A stretch of DNA of 64,000 bases from Neolewinella aurantiaca (lineage in GTDB: Bacteria > Bacteroidota > Bacteroidia > Chitinophagales > Saprospiraceae). This document shows, one piece after another, positions 16,834 through 26,252 of the stretch. Position 1 is the first letter of the stretch. The number at the start of each line of letters is the position of its first letter. The stretch spans positions 1 through 64,000 of the forward strand of contig NZ_VOXD01000030.1 of the NCBI RefSeq assembly GCF_008014675.1, read 5' to 3'. Both the position numbers and the translations under genes were made by a program. The notes beneath the pieces are model-generated. The model ran no database searches, was not told the origin of the DNA, and saw nothing but the letters and a program-made list of their open reading frames with translations.

Positions 16834-17775
16834 ATGACACCACCAATTATTGCAGTAAATAACGTTCGTAAAGCCTACGGTGAAAAAGTAGCCGTAAACG
16901 ATGTGACCTTCGCAATGCCACCCGATGCGATCCTGGGCTTACTCGGCCCCAACGGGGCCGGCAAGACGAGCCTCATCCGGATGATCACGACCATTACGGC
17001 GCCAGATTCCGGTCATATAGAGTTTAACGGACAGCCGCTGTCCGGTTTCCACCCTACACAAATCGGCTACCTGCCGGAGGAGCGGGGGCTGTACAAAAAA
17101 ATGTACGTCGGGGAGCACCTCCTCTACCTTGCCCGCCTGAAAGGTATGGACAAGAAGGAAGCCACCACCGCCGCGAAGGAGTGGCTCGCAAAATTCGGCC
17201 TGGAAAACCATTGGGACAAAAAAGTCGAGGAACTCTCGAAAGGGATGCAGCAGCAGGTGCAGTTCATCGCTACCGTTATCCACAACCCGAAACTTCTGAT
17301 TCTGGACGAGCCCTTCAGTGGGCTTGACCCGGTAAACGCAACCCGAATGCGGCAGGAGATTCTCCGTCTTCACGCCGAAGGAACGGGTGTAATCTTCAGT
17401 ACCCACCGTATGGAGCAGGTCGAAGAACTGTGCGAGTACATCGTACTCATCAATCAGGGAGCAAACATCCTTGAAGGCAAGGTTGCCGATATTCGTCGTC
17501 GGTTTCAGGACGATAAATTCCACCTCGAATACGAAGGAGACTTGCCCGCAGTACTAAAAGAGCGCTACGAAATCATCAACCCTACCCCATCCGGTGTAGA
17601 CATTCAACTGAGGGATGGCCAAAAGGCCAATGACCTGCTGCGACTCCTGCTGGATGCCGACGTACACATCATCGGGTTTCAGGAACTGCTACCGAGTCTC
17701 AATGAAGTATTCATAAAGCAGGTAACTCAGCTGGACCCTACAAATACCAACCCGTTTGACACGCAAGAGGCGTAA
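16834..17775 (+). CDS. ABC transporter ATP-binding protein (NatA-like)
   Basis: A 313-residue ATPase subunit. The ATG at 16834 (MTPPIIAVNNVRKAYG) is preferred to earlier in-frame starts because homology begins there. It has Walker A GPNGAGKTS, a Q-loop region, signature LSKGMQQQ, Walker B LLILDEPFSGLDP, and H-loop STHRMEQVEE. The C-terminal DUF4162-like extension (about 225-300) is usual in NatA/CcmA-type exporters. It pairs with the ABC-2 permease downstream (216-bp gap holding a motif copy). The likely role is export of a drug, ion or lipid, with the substrate unknown. Confidence 0.93.
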   Translation: MTPPIIAVNNVRKAYGEKVAVNDVTFAMPPDAILGLLGPNGAGKTSLIRMITTITAPDSGHIEFNGQPLSGFHPTQIGYLPEERGLYKKMYVGEHLLYLARLKGMDKKEATTAAKEWLAKFGLENHWDKKVEELSKGMQQQVQFIATVIHNPKLLILDEPFSGLDPVNATRMRQEILRLHAEGTGVIFSTHRMEQVEELCEYIVLINQGANILEGKVADIRRRFQDDKFHLEYEGDLPAVLKERYEIINPTPSGVDIQLRDGQKANDLLRLLLDADVHIIGFQELLPSLNEVFIKQVTQLDPTNTNPFDTQEA

Positions 17776-17870
17776 CAACTTGCCGGGCTAACCCGGGAGG
17801 AGGGCAAACGAAACCCTTAGAGGTTTGACGAAGCTTCAAGCGCTGTACAGCCCTGCTTTTTTCAACCTTC

Positions 17871-17891
17871 TTTGCATCCTGCGTTCGCGCC
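17871..17891 (+). repeat. Dispersed bipartite motif between ABC genes
   Basis: TTTGCATCCTGCG-TTC-GCGCC: a full copy with one extra base, in the 216-bp gap between ATPase and permease genes. Confidence 0.75.
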
Positions 17892-17991
17892 ACCGCGCGC
17901 CCCTGAGAAAAATGCTCTTCTCTATCGGGCATACATTCAACCAATCACGAACTCACTGCGGCGGAAACTCCCCGCGCTCAACCTACCACCG

Positions 17992-19323
17992 ATGAAAAAC
18001 CTCTGGCTTGTAATTCAAAGAGAGTATTTAACCCGTGTACGTCGTAAATCATTTATTCTTGCGACCCTGCTGATGCCACTGGGCATGGCTGTTTTTGTAG
18101 TTGTTGTTCAGTTTATCTTCAGCTACGGCAATGATGAACAACAGCGAATTGTGGTCGTCGATGAAGCCAACATTTTCAACAATACCCTGCCGGACAGTAA
18201 GAATATCTACTTCAAGTTCCGCAGCGATCCTCTGGATGAACTCAAGGCCAATATGGCTACCGACAGCTCTTACAATGCAATTCTCGTGGTGCCATCGGTA
18301 ACGAATCCCCGCCTGAAGAACTTCAGGGTAGAATACTTCAGTGATGACCCTTTAGCCCTGGATACTGAACTGGCCATCAACAGGCGGGTAGAAAAAGCCA
18401 TGCGAAAATACAAGACCACCGCTCTGGAGCTGGACGCCAAAGCCATTGCGGCTTTAGAAACTGAAGTTTCCATAAAAACCCGGAAGATCACCGTTGAAGA
18501 AGGAGAAGACGACGACACCAGTATGGCGGGCATCATTGGGGCCGGCCTTGGCTCAGTAATGGGCTTTCTGATGTACATCAGTATTTTCGTCTACGGAATG
18601 ATGGTGATGCGGTCGGTAATGGAAGAGAAGATGAACCGAATTGTCGAGGTGGTAATTTCCAGCGTAAAGCCCACTACCCTGCTGCTGGGCAAGATCATTG
18701 GGGTTGGCGGTGTTGGCCTTACCCAGGTATTAGCCTGGATGATCCTGATTCCGGGCGTTCTGTTCGTTGTTTCATTGATCTTTGGCTTCGACCCCGAGAC
18801 AGCCGAGCAACTTCAGGCGGGCTCTGCCGCCTCGCAGGTAGACCCCGATGAGCTGCAAAGCATCGTGGAAAAGACCCTGGCGGGCCTGGACGAGATGAAC
18901 TGGTGGGTCATCATACCTTCCTTTCTACTCTATTTCCTCTGTGGGTATTTCATGTACGCCGCAATGTTTGCGGCCATTGGCTCCGCAATGGGAGACGACA
19001 TGGGAGAAGGACAGAGCCTTACCCTAATAGTAATGATTCCCGTTATCCTCGGCTTCTACATAATGATGGCCGCACTCCAGGCCCCGAACTCCAGTCTTGC
19101 CGTAGGGAGCAGTTTCGTACCACTGTTTGCACCGATAGTGATGCCTGCTCGTTTGCCCTTCGGGCCACCTGCCTGGCAGATTATCGGTAGTTTGTTCATC
19201 ACCATTGCCTTTTCCGGCTTCATGGTTTGGCTGGCCGGACGCATCTACCGGGTCGGAATTCTCAACTACGGCAAAAAGGGTTCCCTGAAAGATATGGGAC
19301 GCTGGTTGTTCTCGAAATACTAA
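17992..19323 (+). CDS. ABC-2 type permease (NatB-like)
   Basis: A 443-residue inner-membrane protein. The start at 17992 (MKNLWLVIQREYLTRVRRKSF) is chosen because the upstream in-frame extension is motif-derived and lacks coding character. One N-terminal membrane helix precedes a large extracytoplasmic domain (about 55-180). About five helices follow in the C-terminal half (GFLMYISIFVYGMMVMRSV, VLAWMILIPGVLFVVSLIF, FLLYFLCGYFMYAAMF, LIVMIPVILGFYIMM, IIGSLFITIAFSGFMVWL). EEKMNRIVEVVISSVKP is the typical ABC-2 coupling segment. It works with the ATPase at 16834. Confidence 0.92.
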   Translation: MKNLWLVIQREYLTRVRRKSFILATLLMPLGMAVFVVVVQFIFSYGNDEQQRIVVVDEANIFNNTLPDSKNIYFKFRSDPLDELKANMATDSSYNAILVVPSVTNPRLKNFRVEYFSDDPLALDTELAINRRVEKAMRKYKTTALELDAKAIAALETEVSIKTRKITVEEGEDDDTSMAGIIGAGLGSVMGFLMYISIFVYGMMVMRSVMEEKMNRIVEVVISSVKPTTLLLGKIIGVGGVGLTQVLAWMILIPGVLFVVSLIFGFDPETAEQLQAGSAASQVDPDELQSIVEKTLAGLDEMNWWVIIPSFLLYFLCGYFMYAAMFAAIGSAMGDDMGEGQSLTLIVMIPVILGFYIMMAALQAPNSSLAVGSSFVPLFAPIVMPARLPFGPPAWQIIGSLFITIAFSGFMVWLAGRIYRVGILNYGKKGSLKDMGRWLFSKY

Positions 19324-19526
19324 GCTCAGCGCCAGCCAATTGAGGTCTTTGGGTAGAATTGACAAAATAAATCAGCACTGATTTTCAGCACTTTACCTCT
19401 TTTTCTAATAAAATATGGAAAAAAACAGGTTGCTAAAAGCAATTATCTGCGTCTAAACAGTGAAATGCTTCTTACCGGCTGGCTCTAAACAACTGATTGG
19501 TCAGCCTTCAAACTACTCAAATACAC

Positions 19527-20873
19527 ATGGCAAATATTTTAGACAACATCGCAGGAATGCTTACCCCGGAAATGATGGGGTCCATCGGAAACAAGCTCAA
19601 TGAATCCCCCAGCGGCGTAGAGTCTGCACTCAGCGGAATTCTCCCCTCCATCCTCGGAGGAATGGTTCAAAAAGCAGAAGGTGGTAACTTCGGTGCCATA
19701 TTTGACATGTTGAAGGGTGCCGACAACTTCAACCTGAGCGACCTGATCGGGATGATGGGCAGCGGCAACCTTGCCCAGAACGATCCCCGGGACATCGGAG
19801 GTGGCCTTCTTGGCTCACTGCTTGGCAATAAGACCGGCGGACTGATAGATGCAGTCAGCGGAATGGCAGGAATCAACAAGAAATCCTCGTCTTCCCTGCT
19901 CGGAATGGCAGCGCCATTCATCATGAGCTTCCTCGCCAAGAAAATCAAGGGCGAGAAACTCGACTCTTCCGGACTGGCTTCTATTCTGCTTGGTCAGAAG
20001 AGTTCCATCATGGCCGCCATCCCCGGTGTGCTCAGTGCGGTACTTGGCTTTGGTAAAACCACTCCTTCCGTATCAACCCGCGCAGCAGCAGCTACCACTA
20101 CTGCTACCCGCGCTGCCTCTACAGCCGCCGCCAATACAACTGCTACCGCAACTGCAGCTGCCAGCAGCGGCATGGGCTTTCTGAAATGGCTTCTTCCGCT
20201 TCTCCTCCTCGGAGCACTCGCATGGTTCGGCCTGCGCAGTTGCGATACCGGAGGCGTCCAGGCCAGCCTGGAAAATGCAGGCGATACCATGTCTGACGTT
20301 GCCGGCAAAGCTGGCTCCGCAGCAGGTGACCTTGTTGACGGTGCCGGCGAAATGGTAGTTGATGCCGCTAAAATGGGAAGCAGTGCGCTCTCCAGCCTCA
20401 AAGAAACCGCCAACGGACTGTGGGCACTCGTACTCCCCGGTGGCGTAACCATCGAAGCAAACAAAGACGGTGTTGAGTACTCACTGATCAACTTCATCTC
20501 CAGCGACAAGCCGGTTGACAAAACGACCTGGTTCAACTTCGACGCCCTGAAGTTCCAGACCGGTAAAGCTGATCTCGACTCCGATTACTCCAAGCGCCAG
20601 ATCGAGAACATGGTGAATGTTCTCAATGCCTACCCTGATGTACACCTCAAGATCGGTGGTTACACCGATAACGTTGGTAGCGCTGATGGCAACATGGCTC
20701 TTTCGCAGAAGCGGGCCGACAACGTAATGGCCACTCTGGTAGCGAAAGGTATCGATGCTTCCCGCCTCGCCGCCGAAGGCTTTGGTGAGCAGCACCCTGC
20801 ATGCCCAGCCAACGACACTCCTGAGTGTAAGGCGCAAAACCGCCGGATCGCGGCACGGGTTACGCAGAAGTAA
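19527..20873 (+). CDS. DUF937-OmpA fusion protein
   Basis: A 448-residue three-part protein. The start at 19527 (MANILDNIAGMLTPEMMGS) is chosen because the DUF937 domain begins there. Residues 1-175 form a DUF937-like Gly/Leu-rich domain (GGLLGSLLGNKTGGL). An Ala/Thr low-complexity linker leads to one membrane helix (FLKWLLPLLLLGALAWFGL, about 220-238). The C-terminus is an OmpA peptidoglycan-binding domain (about 335-448) with TDNVGSADGNMALSQKRA and NRRIAARV. A cytoplasmic DUF937 part with a periplasmic peptidoglycan grip is inferred. A long terminator follows. Confidence 0.88.
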   Translation: MANILDNIAGMLTPEMMGSIGNKLNESPSGVESALSGILPSILGGMVQKAEGGNFGAIFDMLKGADNFNLSDLIGMMGSGNLAQNDPRDIGGGLLGSLLGNKTGGLIDAVSGMAGINKKSSSSLLGMAAPFIMSFLAKKIKGEKLDSSGLASILLGQKSSIMAAIPGVLSAVLGFGKTTPSVSTRAAAATTTATRAASTAAANTTATATAAASSGMGFLKWLLPLLLLGALAWFGLRSCDTGGVQASLENAGDTMSDVAGKAGSAAGDLVDGAGEMVVDAAKMGSSALSSLKETANGLWALVLPGGVTIEANKDGVEYSLINFISSDKPVDKTTWFNFDALKFQTGKADLDSDYSKRQIENMVNVLNAYPDVHLKIGGYTDNVGSADGNMALSQKRADNVMATLVAKGIDASRLAAEGFGEQHPACPANDTPECKAQNRRIAARVTQK

Positions 20874-20922
20874 TCTTCACTTACAAGCTTACCTCCCGAT
20901 GAGGCAATCTTGATTATCTGAT

Positions 20923-20962
20923 GAGGCCGAAGGTACACTTGTACCTTCGGCCTCGTTGTTTT
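20923..20962 (+). terminator. Terminator of the DUF937-OmpA gene
   Basis: Perfect 14-bp stem GAGGCCGAAGGTAC/GTACCTTCGGCCTC with loop ACTT, followed by GTTGTTTT. Confidence 0.85.
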
Positions 20963-21023
20963 GCTTACTGTGGCCAGCCCGTCCTATTGACGGTGGCTGC
21001 CCTGATTGAACGCTGATCTTGAT

Positions 21024-21057
21024 AAAAAAGCCCCTCCCGGAAAAAACCGGAAGGGGC
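21024..21057 (-). terminator. Terminator of the DUF4382 gene (minus strand)
   Basis: On the minus strand GCCCCTTCCGG and its complement form a stem around a T-rich loop, followed by TTTTTTAT. It lies 112 nt past the stop at 21169. Confidence 0.8.
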
Positions 21058-21168
21058 AACTTACTATTTCAAACGAGAATCTAAAGTTGGGAATAAAACA
21101 GAAGCACTTATGAGGTACGACTACCTACGCAACCAACTACGATACTGGTTTTGAATGCTCGAACTTTT

Positions 21169-22116
21169 TTATGGCAACAGGGTCGAGAGGGTGAAATTGG
21201 CTGTTGTCAGCGAAGTCGCGTCCACGCTCAGCCCTCCGAGATTGATCCCGAGCGCAGCGTTGAGTTCGAACTGTCCGGCCAGTTCGAGTTCACCGTCGTT
21301 GTCTTCATCCTGGTAAGAGACAGCGACGAGTTCGTAACTACCGCTTTCGAGGAAAGCGAGGGTGTAGCTGCCTCCTGCCGTCAGGCGGGTAGAAGAGACT
21401 GCATTGAGGAAGGTTTCGTTCTCTTCACCTTCTGCTTCGGAAGCCTGGTAGGTTCCGGCAGCGTAAGCGTAGATCACAACTTCTCCGTCTTCCCCGGATG
21501 CATTGCTAACGGTACCCTGCAGGGTACCGGTGAGTTCCTTCTCTACAAAACGGAGGCTGCTTTCCAGGCGTGCTTCGGCAGCAAAGCGGTAAGGCTCGGT
21601 GGCAGACTCACCGCGCTGGATTGCTTTGCGCAGATCGAAATCGATCACAGCTGCAACGGTAGCGCCCTGGTTTACGGTGAAGGAGGCATCAGAAACGGTG
21701 AGGCTACCGTCTCCATCGACATCGAGGGCAACGGTTGTACCGTCGGTTCGGCGAACGTAGCACCCCGGAGCATTACCGGAAGCATCCTGTGCATCGTCGA
21801 GGACGACTTCAATGGTATTGTAGGTACGTGCTTCCAGGTCAGCACTCGCGATGAGTTCAGTCACTCCGTTTTGCAACGCAGACAGTTCTACGGTGGTACG
21901 GCTGAAACCTTCGATGGAAGCTCCGTCGACCTTTACATCAGCGATGGTTACGAAAACGGCGGACACGTCGGCATCATCGATGGGAGCATCGGTGATTTCG
22001 AGGGTGAAGCTACCGGAGGCGGAAGGGGTCGTGGAGTCGTCGTCTTCGCAAGCGAAGCATACGGACACGAGGAGGAGGAGCGCAAGGCTGCGCAGGGTCA
22101 AATAATTAAACGTCAT
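21169..22116 (-). CDS. DUF4382 domain lipoprotein
   Basis: A 315-residue lipoprotein. The ATG at 22116 starts MTFNYLTLRSLALLLLVSVCFAC with the lipobox Cys at 23; the longer frame has no signal peptide. The mature N-terminal half (about 35-170) is the DUF4382 beta-sandwich with SFTLEITDAPIDDADVSAVFVTIADV. The C-terminal half resembles a carboxypeptidase-regulatory-like beta domain (LQGTVSNASGEDGEVVIYAYA, SYTLAFLESGSYEL). It is probably anchored in the outer membrane or on the surface. Function is unknown. It is monocistronic. Confidence 0.88.
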   Translation of the reverse strand: MTFNYLTLRSLALLLLVSVCFACEDDDSTTPSASGSFTLEITDAPIDDADVSAVFVTIADVKVDGASIEGFSRTTVELSALQNGVTELIASADLEARTYNTIEVVLDDAQDASGNAPGCYVRRTDGTTVALDVDGDGSLTVSDASFTVNQGATVAAVIDFDLRKAIQRGESATEPYRFAAEARLESSLRFVEKELTGTLQGTVSNASGEDGEVVIYAYAAGTYQASEAEGEENETFLNAVSSTRLTAGGSYTLAFLESGSYELVAVSYQDEDNDGELELAGQFELNAALGINLGGLSVDATSLTTANFTLSTLLP

Positions 22117-22456
22117 GTTCAAAGGATTAAATTGGTTTAAAAAACAAAGCGATAAAACAGAACCTGGGGGGGCGTGCAAGCCGGTGTCCCCCTAAATTCC
22201 GGAGACTGTACGAATCAGGTTATAGTTTAAGTATATATGTCCTGATGTTTTTTTCTGGTTAAAGATTTCACGAAATACGCACCTAAAGGTTTTACCCCCT
22301 GTAAATCAAGCTTTAAAAACCGTAACATGGGGCTTAAACCAGACTCAAACTTTTTTTTGCACCTGCGGCCGCGCCGTCGTGAAACAAAAAGAAGTACGTA
22401 AACTGAACCAAACGTTCGTTTACTTTGTCTCCTCCCAACCACCAGATTGTACCATT
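22117..22456. other. Divergent intergenic region, DUF4382 / DUF6909-like gene
   Basis: AT-rich and without coding character. It contains the motif copy at 22356-22375 and a weak -7 box, TTACTTTG (22420-22427), about 30 nt before the downstream ATG at 22457. Confidence 0.5.
22356..22375 (+). repeat. Dispersed bipartite motif, intergenic copy
   Basis: TTTGCACCTGCG-GCC-GCGCC is a perfect full-length copy preceded by a T run. Confidence 0.9.
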
Positions 22457-24148
22457 ATGCAAAGCCGCACCCGCGCCCAGGAATCCCGTACCGCCGTTCA
22501 ACGCCTTTATATTGCCATGCGGCACCTGTTGATTCGGGGCAGTTATAAGCCAGGCGGACTCAGCGGTAAAACCCTGATGGACAACCTGATGCTGCTGCGC
22601 CCAGAGATCTACGGCAGTATTGCAGACGAAGAAAAAGTTGAAGTAGACGGCCTGCATTACGTTTTCAACCGGCTACCGAAAGGCATCGAAGAATGCCGTT
22701 TCATTAAGCTGATAACACGGGAAGGTTACGAAAATTCTAATTTCAAGCCCATCATCGCACCAGCCCGCCGGCGGAGCGCCTACCGCATCGACAGCGATGA
22801 GATGTACATTGAGATGACCCGTGGGCGGTCAGACATCTATGACATCCTGACCCACCTTACTTTCCTCTACGCCGAGGCGAATAAAATCCGCAACAACAGT
22901 GTAGACAGCAAAGGACGCCCTAAACGGGAGTGGGAGTTGCTGGAGGAAATCGTTGTCTGGGAACAGACCGGTAAAGAATTCAAAGTCGAGACCGCCTATA
23001 CTTATCTCAGTACTTTGCTGGGCCGGACCTACGACGAAGTCGTAGCTGCCTGCAAGCGCTTTGAGGGCAACGACAATGTGAACTCTCTTTTCCACATCAC
23101 CTACTGGCTTGGCCGGCTGGCTAAACTGGAGCACGACCAGGACGAAGACCGGGAGATTACCTTCAGCAGCACCCTGCGCGAGAACACCGGTCACCATTAC
23201 TTCGGTGAAATGTGGGCGCTCAACATCAAGACGGTTCTGCTGGAGCACAAGCTCATCGAACGCCCCATTCACATCATCAGCGCCAACCTCCATAGCGTAG
23301 TTAACAGCATATTCGGTGGAGCAGCTCTTGGCACTAAGCTGAAAAAACACAAAGGCCTCTTCGAATACGCACGGGCCATGAGCCAAACGGATTACAAGCA
23401 CCTCCGCCCTCTCGTTTTTGATCTCGCCCGTAAAAACGGGTTGATCGAAATTGCCGACCAGAGCGGGACAAACCTCGGTGTACAACTGTTCGACACGGCC
23501 AAATTCGACCCGAAACTCATCGCTCCCGAGCTCAATTTCCAACCGGCTAAAAACCCGGACCAGGCTCCCGTTATTCTGGTAATGGACTATGCCTTTGGCG
23601 AGCAGGCCTACGAAAGTATGGACGAATTGCTGCGGCCTTTCCATGACCCCGGCTCTGATCAGGTGTACGATATGCCCATCGAGAGCATCAACATAATGGG
23701 CAAGGCCGGGATACTGGATGGCCAAAAAGGAGACATTATGGTTCCCGACGCCCATATCTTCGAAGGTACCGCCGACAACTATCCTTTCGAGAATGATTTT
23801 GTCGCCGATGACTTCCGGGGCGAAGGACTTGGGGTCTTCGAAGGCCCGATGGTAACCGTACTTGGTACGAGCCTGCAGAACATCCCGATTCTGGATTACT
23901 TCCTGACCAGCAGCTGGAAAGCCGCTGGCCTGGAAATGGAAGGTGCACATTACCAGAAAGCAATTCAGGCCGCTACCCATATTCGTAAATCGGTTAACCC
24001 CAACCTCAAGGTCCGGTATGCGTATTACGCAAGTGACAACCCACTACTGACCGGGCACACCCTCGCAAGCGGTAGCCTGGGGGCCGACGGTGTGCGCCCC
24101 ACCTACCTGATTACGGTAAGAATGCTGGAGCGGATCTTTGCCAGCTAA
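22457..24148 (+). CDS. Large conserved protein, DUF6909-like, with nucleosidase-like C-terminus
   Basis: A 563-residue soluble protein without signal peptide or membrane helices. The ATG at 22457 follows a -7-like box and begins MQSRTRAQESRTAVQRLYIAM. I believe it matches the Bacteroidota-restricted DUF6909 family, but this is from memory. The N-terminal half is helical (RSDIYDILTHLTFLYAEANKIR). The last about 150 residues include TVLGTSLQNIPIL and GLEMEGAHYQKAIQAA, which resembles the substrate Met-Glu signature of nucleoside phosphorylases and AMP nucleosidases. A nucleotide-related role is inference. The gene is convergent with the next one, 20 bp apart. Confidence 0.7.
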   Translation: MQSRTRAQESRTAVQRLYIAMRHLLIRGSYKPGGLSGKTLMDNLMLLRPEIYGSIADEEKVEVDGLHYVFNRLPKGIEECRFIKLITREGYENSNFKPIIAPARRRSAYRIDSDEMYIEMTRGRSDIYDILTHLTFLYAEANKIRNNSVDSKGRPKREWELLEEIVVWEQTGKEFKVETAYTYLSTLLGRTYDEVVAACKRFEGNDNVNSLFHITYWLGRLAKLEHDQDEDREITFSSTLRENTGHHYFGEMWALNIKTVLLEHKLIERPIHIISANLHSVVNSIFGGAALGTKLKKHKGLFEYARAMSQTDYKHLRPLVFDLARKNGLIEIADQSGTNLGVQLFDTAKFDPKLIAPELNFQPAKNPDQAPVILVMDYAFGEQAYESMDELLRPFHDPGSDQVYDMPIESINIMGKAGILDGQKGDIMVPDAHIFEGTADNYPFENDFVADDFRGEGLGVFEGPMVTVLGTSLQNIPILDYFLTSSWKAAGLEMEGAHYQKAIQAATHIRKSVNPNLKVRYAYYASDNPLLTGHTLASGSLGADGVRPTYLITVRMLERIFAS

Positions 24149-24168
24149 GTCTGTAAACAAGTTCGGAT

Positions 24169-25062
24169 TTACTTACCAGATCGCTTGCTACGCCAGCGCT
24201 TCACCACAAAGAACACGCCAGCACCAAGTATCAGAAGTGGCCAGATAGCCACCAGGCCAAGCACGATTTCCTGAATCATTCCCCAACCAAAAGCCAGACT
24301 ATCGGTGAGCTTGCTGAAAAACCCACGGGTAACCGTGGGGCCGGTGTTGCGGTACTCCACCGTTTCGTAAAGCTCGAGCGTGAGCGTTGAAAGCGAGACC
24401 TGATCGCGCAGGTAACGCAGCTGGCCTTCTTTGGCCTCGATCTCTTCGGTAATAACACGAATCTTCTCTTCGGCATTGAGGATGTCTTCTACTTTCTGAG
24501 CCCGGTTGCGTAAGATATCGATGTAACGATCGCGAACGTCGCGTTTGGTTTGCAGGCGGCTTTCCAGGTCGAGCCACTGTGCGGTTACGTCGCGGCTGTC
24601 GAGGTTCTGGTAGTCTATTTCCGTCGCGATCTCAGGCAGGAACTTCATGGCGCCATCTAAGGCACCGGCGGGCAGCCGGATGGTCAGTTGGGCCGTGTGC
24701 TCGTAAGTAGAGTTGGTTCGGTGCTGGTTGGAGATGTAGCCACCGTTTCTGGTAATCAGGCTGGTAATGCGGGCCATGGCCGTGTCGAGCGATTCTACGC
24801 GGGCACGGGCGGCAGCGGTATAGATGATGCGTTGCTGACGTGGCTTGTCGGTCTCCGTATCCTGGCCGGACGGAGGCAGCGGAGCCTCGGCCGTTCGTGA
24901 CGCGTCCATTTCTATTTCCTCGTCATCACCGTAGTAACTTTTTTCGGCACTCATGGTGGCCGAAGGCACTCCTTCGGAGGCGTATTCGTTCAGCGAGTCG
25001 TGCCCGCAGGCGAAAAGAAATAAGGCGAGAACGCAGGTGCAAAGAAAGTTTTTGGCAGACAT
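24169..25062 (-). CDS. DUF4349 domain lipoprotein
   Basis: A 297-residue lipoprotein. The ATG at 25062 gives signal MSAKNFLCTCVLALFLFAC with the lipobox Cys at 19. DUF4349 spans about 80-285: IIYTAAARARVESLDTAMAR, GGYISNQHR and LTIRLPAGALDGAM. A coiled coil (VEDILNAEEKIRVITEEIEAKEG) follows, and a C-terminal membrane helix (VLGLVAIWPLLILGAGVFF) with a basic tail. Lipid at one end and a helix at the other suggest an envelope-spanning or membrane-tethered protein. Function is unknown. The signal peptide's LCTCVLA is encoded by a copy of the dispersed motif. Confidence 0.88.
   Translation of the reverse strand: MSAKNFLCTCVLALFLFACGHDSLNEYASEGVPSATMSAEKSYYGDDEEIEMDASRTAEAPLPPSGQDTETDKPRQQRIIYTAAARARVESLDTAMARITSLITRNGGYISNQHRTNSTYEHTAQLTIRLPAGALDGAMKFLPEIATEIDYQNLDSRDVTAQWLDLESRLQTKRDVRDRYIDILRNRAQKVEDILNAEEKIRVITEEIEAKEGQLRYLRDQVSLSTLTLELYETVEYRNTGPTVTRGFFSKLTDSLAFGWGMIQEIVLGLVAIWPLLILGAGVFFVVKRWRSKRSGK
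25024..25043 (-). repeat. Dispersed bipartite motif inside a signal peptide
   Basis: GGCGA-GAA-CGCAGGTGCAAA: one mismatch to the consensus. It is read in frame as LCTCVLA in the DUF4349 lipoprotein signal peptide. Confidence 0.75.
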
Positions 25063-25286
25063 GGGTATGAATTTTGAACAGTAGATGCACTGCGAGCCGC
25101 TTATGCATACAAGGTACGCTATGTTCACAAATCGTTAGCAACCGAAGCTAATTATCAGGCTTTTGCGCCACAACCTTTTACGTCCGGGTAAGGTCTTAAT
25201 GGAGACAGCATCAGGCACCTCCGGTAGTGTGCGTTGAACACTACCAACCCTAAAGCAGTTACAACCCGACAGCTACAAAATACAAG

Positions 25287-26147
25287 ATGAATCTACGTTT
25301 ACTTTTTTTCACCGCATTGCTTGCGGCTTCTACCGTAATGTCCGCACAGGTGCAGGACACTCTTCCAGCGCAAGACTACGACATCCATGCCGTGAACCCC
25401 TGGGTAAGCATTCCGCTGATCATTGCGGGTACTTACCTCAGCGCCACCCGCCTGAAGACGCTTCAGGATGTGCCGGCCCTCTCACCCACAGAAATTGCTA
25501 CCCTGAACCCCGACGACGTACCGGGCTTTGACCGTTGGGCCATCGAACAGCCCGTACGGGAAGACGACTGGGCCGGCGTTGTTTCCGACCAACTATTCGC
25601 CGCAGGAGAGTTGGTGCCGCTCACTCTCCTGATCTGGAAGAAGTACCGGAAAGATTTTCTGCCCATCGGGCTGATGTTTCTGGAAGCACAAGCCACCCAG
25701 GGCTTGTTCTACGGTTACGCCCCCTTCGGGCCTACCGGCGTAGAGCGCTTTCGCCCGCGTGTTTACGTAGACGAGTACGCTGCCGACGATAAATTCAACG
25801 GGCAAACGCGCAACAGCATGTTCAGTGGCCACGTGAGCACAACCTCAACCGGATTCTACTTCGTAGCGAAGATCATCGATGATTACAACCCCGATCTGAC
25901 GGGCGGACAAAAAGTGATGCTCTACGGCGCCGCCAGTATCCCCGGTCTCTTCTCGGGCTACCTGCGGGTTCGGGCCTTCAAGCACTTCCCTACCGACAGT
26001 TTAATCGGGCTCGGGGTTGGTGCTTTCAGCGGCATCATGATCCCCAACTTTCACCGGTGGTGGGCGGAGCGCCACCGCAGTCGGGCAATGCTTCAACCCA
26101 TCATGGGCAACGGAGCCGCGGGGATGAGTTTCAACCTCAAGTTTTAA
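25287..26147 (+). CDS. PAP2-family phosphatase-like protein (paralogue 1)
   Basis: A 286-residue exported protein with signal peptide MNLRLLFFTALLAASTVMS. The PAP2 motifs are present: RFRPR (motif 1 region, near 154), SGHVSTTSTGF (motif 2, near 178-188) and RVRAFKHFPTD (motif 3, near 230-240). The Arg, His and Asp of the phosphatase triad can therefore be aligned. Family members dephosphorylate lipid phosphates such as undecaprenyl pyrophosphate. The substrate here is unknown, and hydrophobicity is lower than in classical integral PAP2 enzymes. It is followed 105 bp later by a paralogue. Confidence 0.85.
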   Translation: MNLRLLFFTALLAASTVMSAQVQDTLPAQDYDIHAVNPWVSIPLIIAGTYLSATRLKTLQDVPALSPTEIATLNPDDVPGFDRWAIEQPVREDDWAGVVSDQLFAAGELVPLTLLIWKKYRKDFLPIGLMFLEAQATQGLFYGYAPFGPTGVERFRPRVYVDEYAADDKFNGQTRNSMFSGHVSTTSTGFYFVAKIIDDYNPDLTGGQKVMLYGAASIPGLFSGYLRVRAFKHFPTDSLIGLGVGAFSGIMIPNFHRWWAERHRSRAMLQPIMGNGAAGMSFNLKF

Positions 26148-26252
26148 AAGCTTAGCTTTATGAGCGTGGCCCAGCCACGCCACCAATAAACAATAACCAC
26201 CGAACTATCGTGTTGGAACGGGAGTTTCAGCCAGGTAAGATATACCACCTCT

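Noticed and set aside
21151-22140. 329-codon plus-strand ORF opposite the DUF4382 gene
   Set aside because: The minus strand has a lipoprotein signal, a family match and a matching terminator; the plus-strand product has none.
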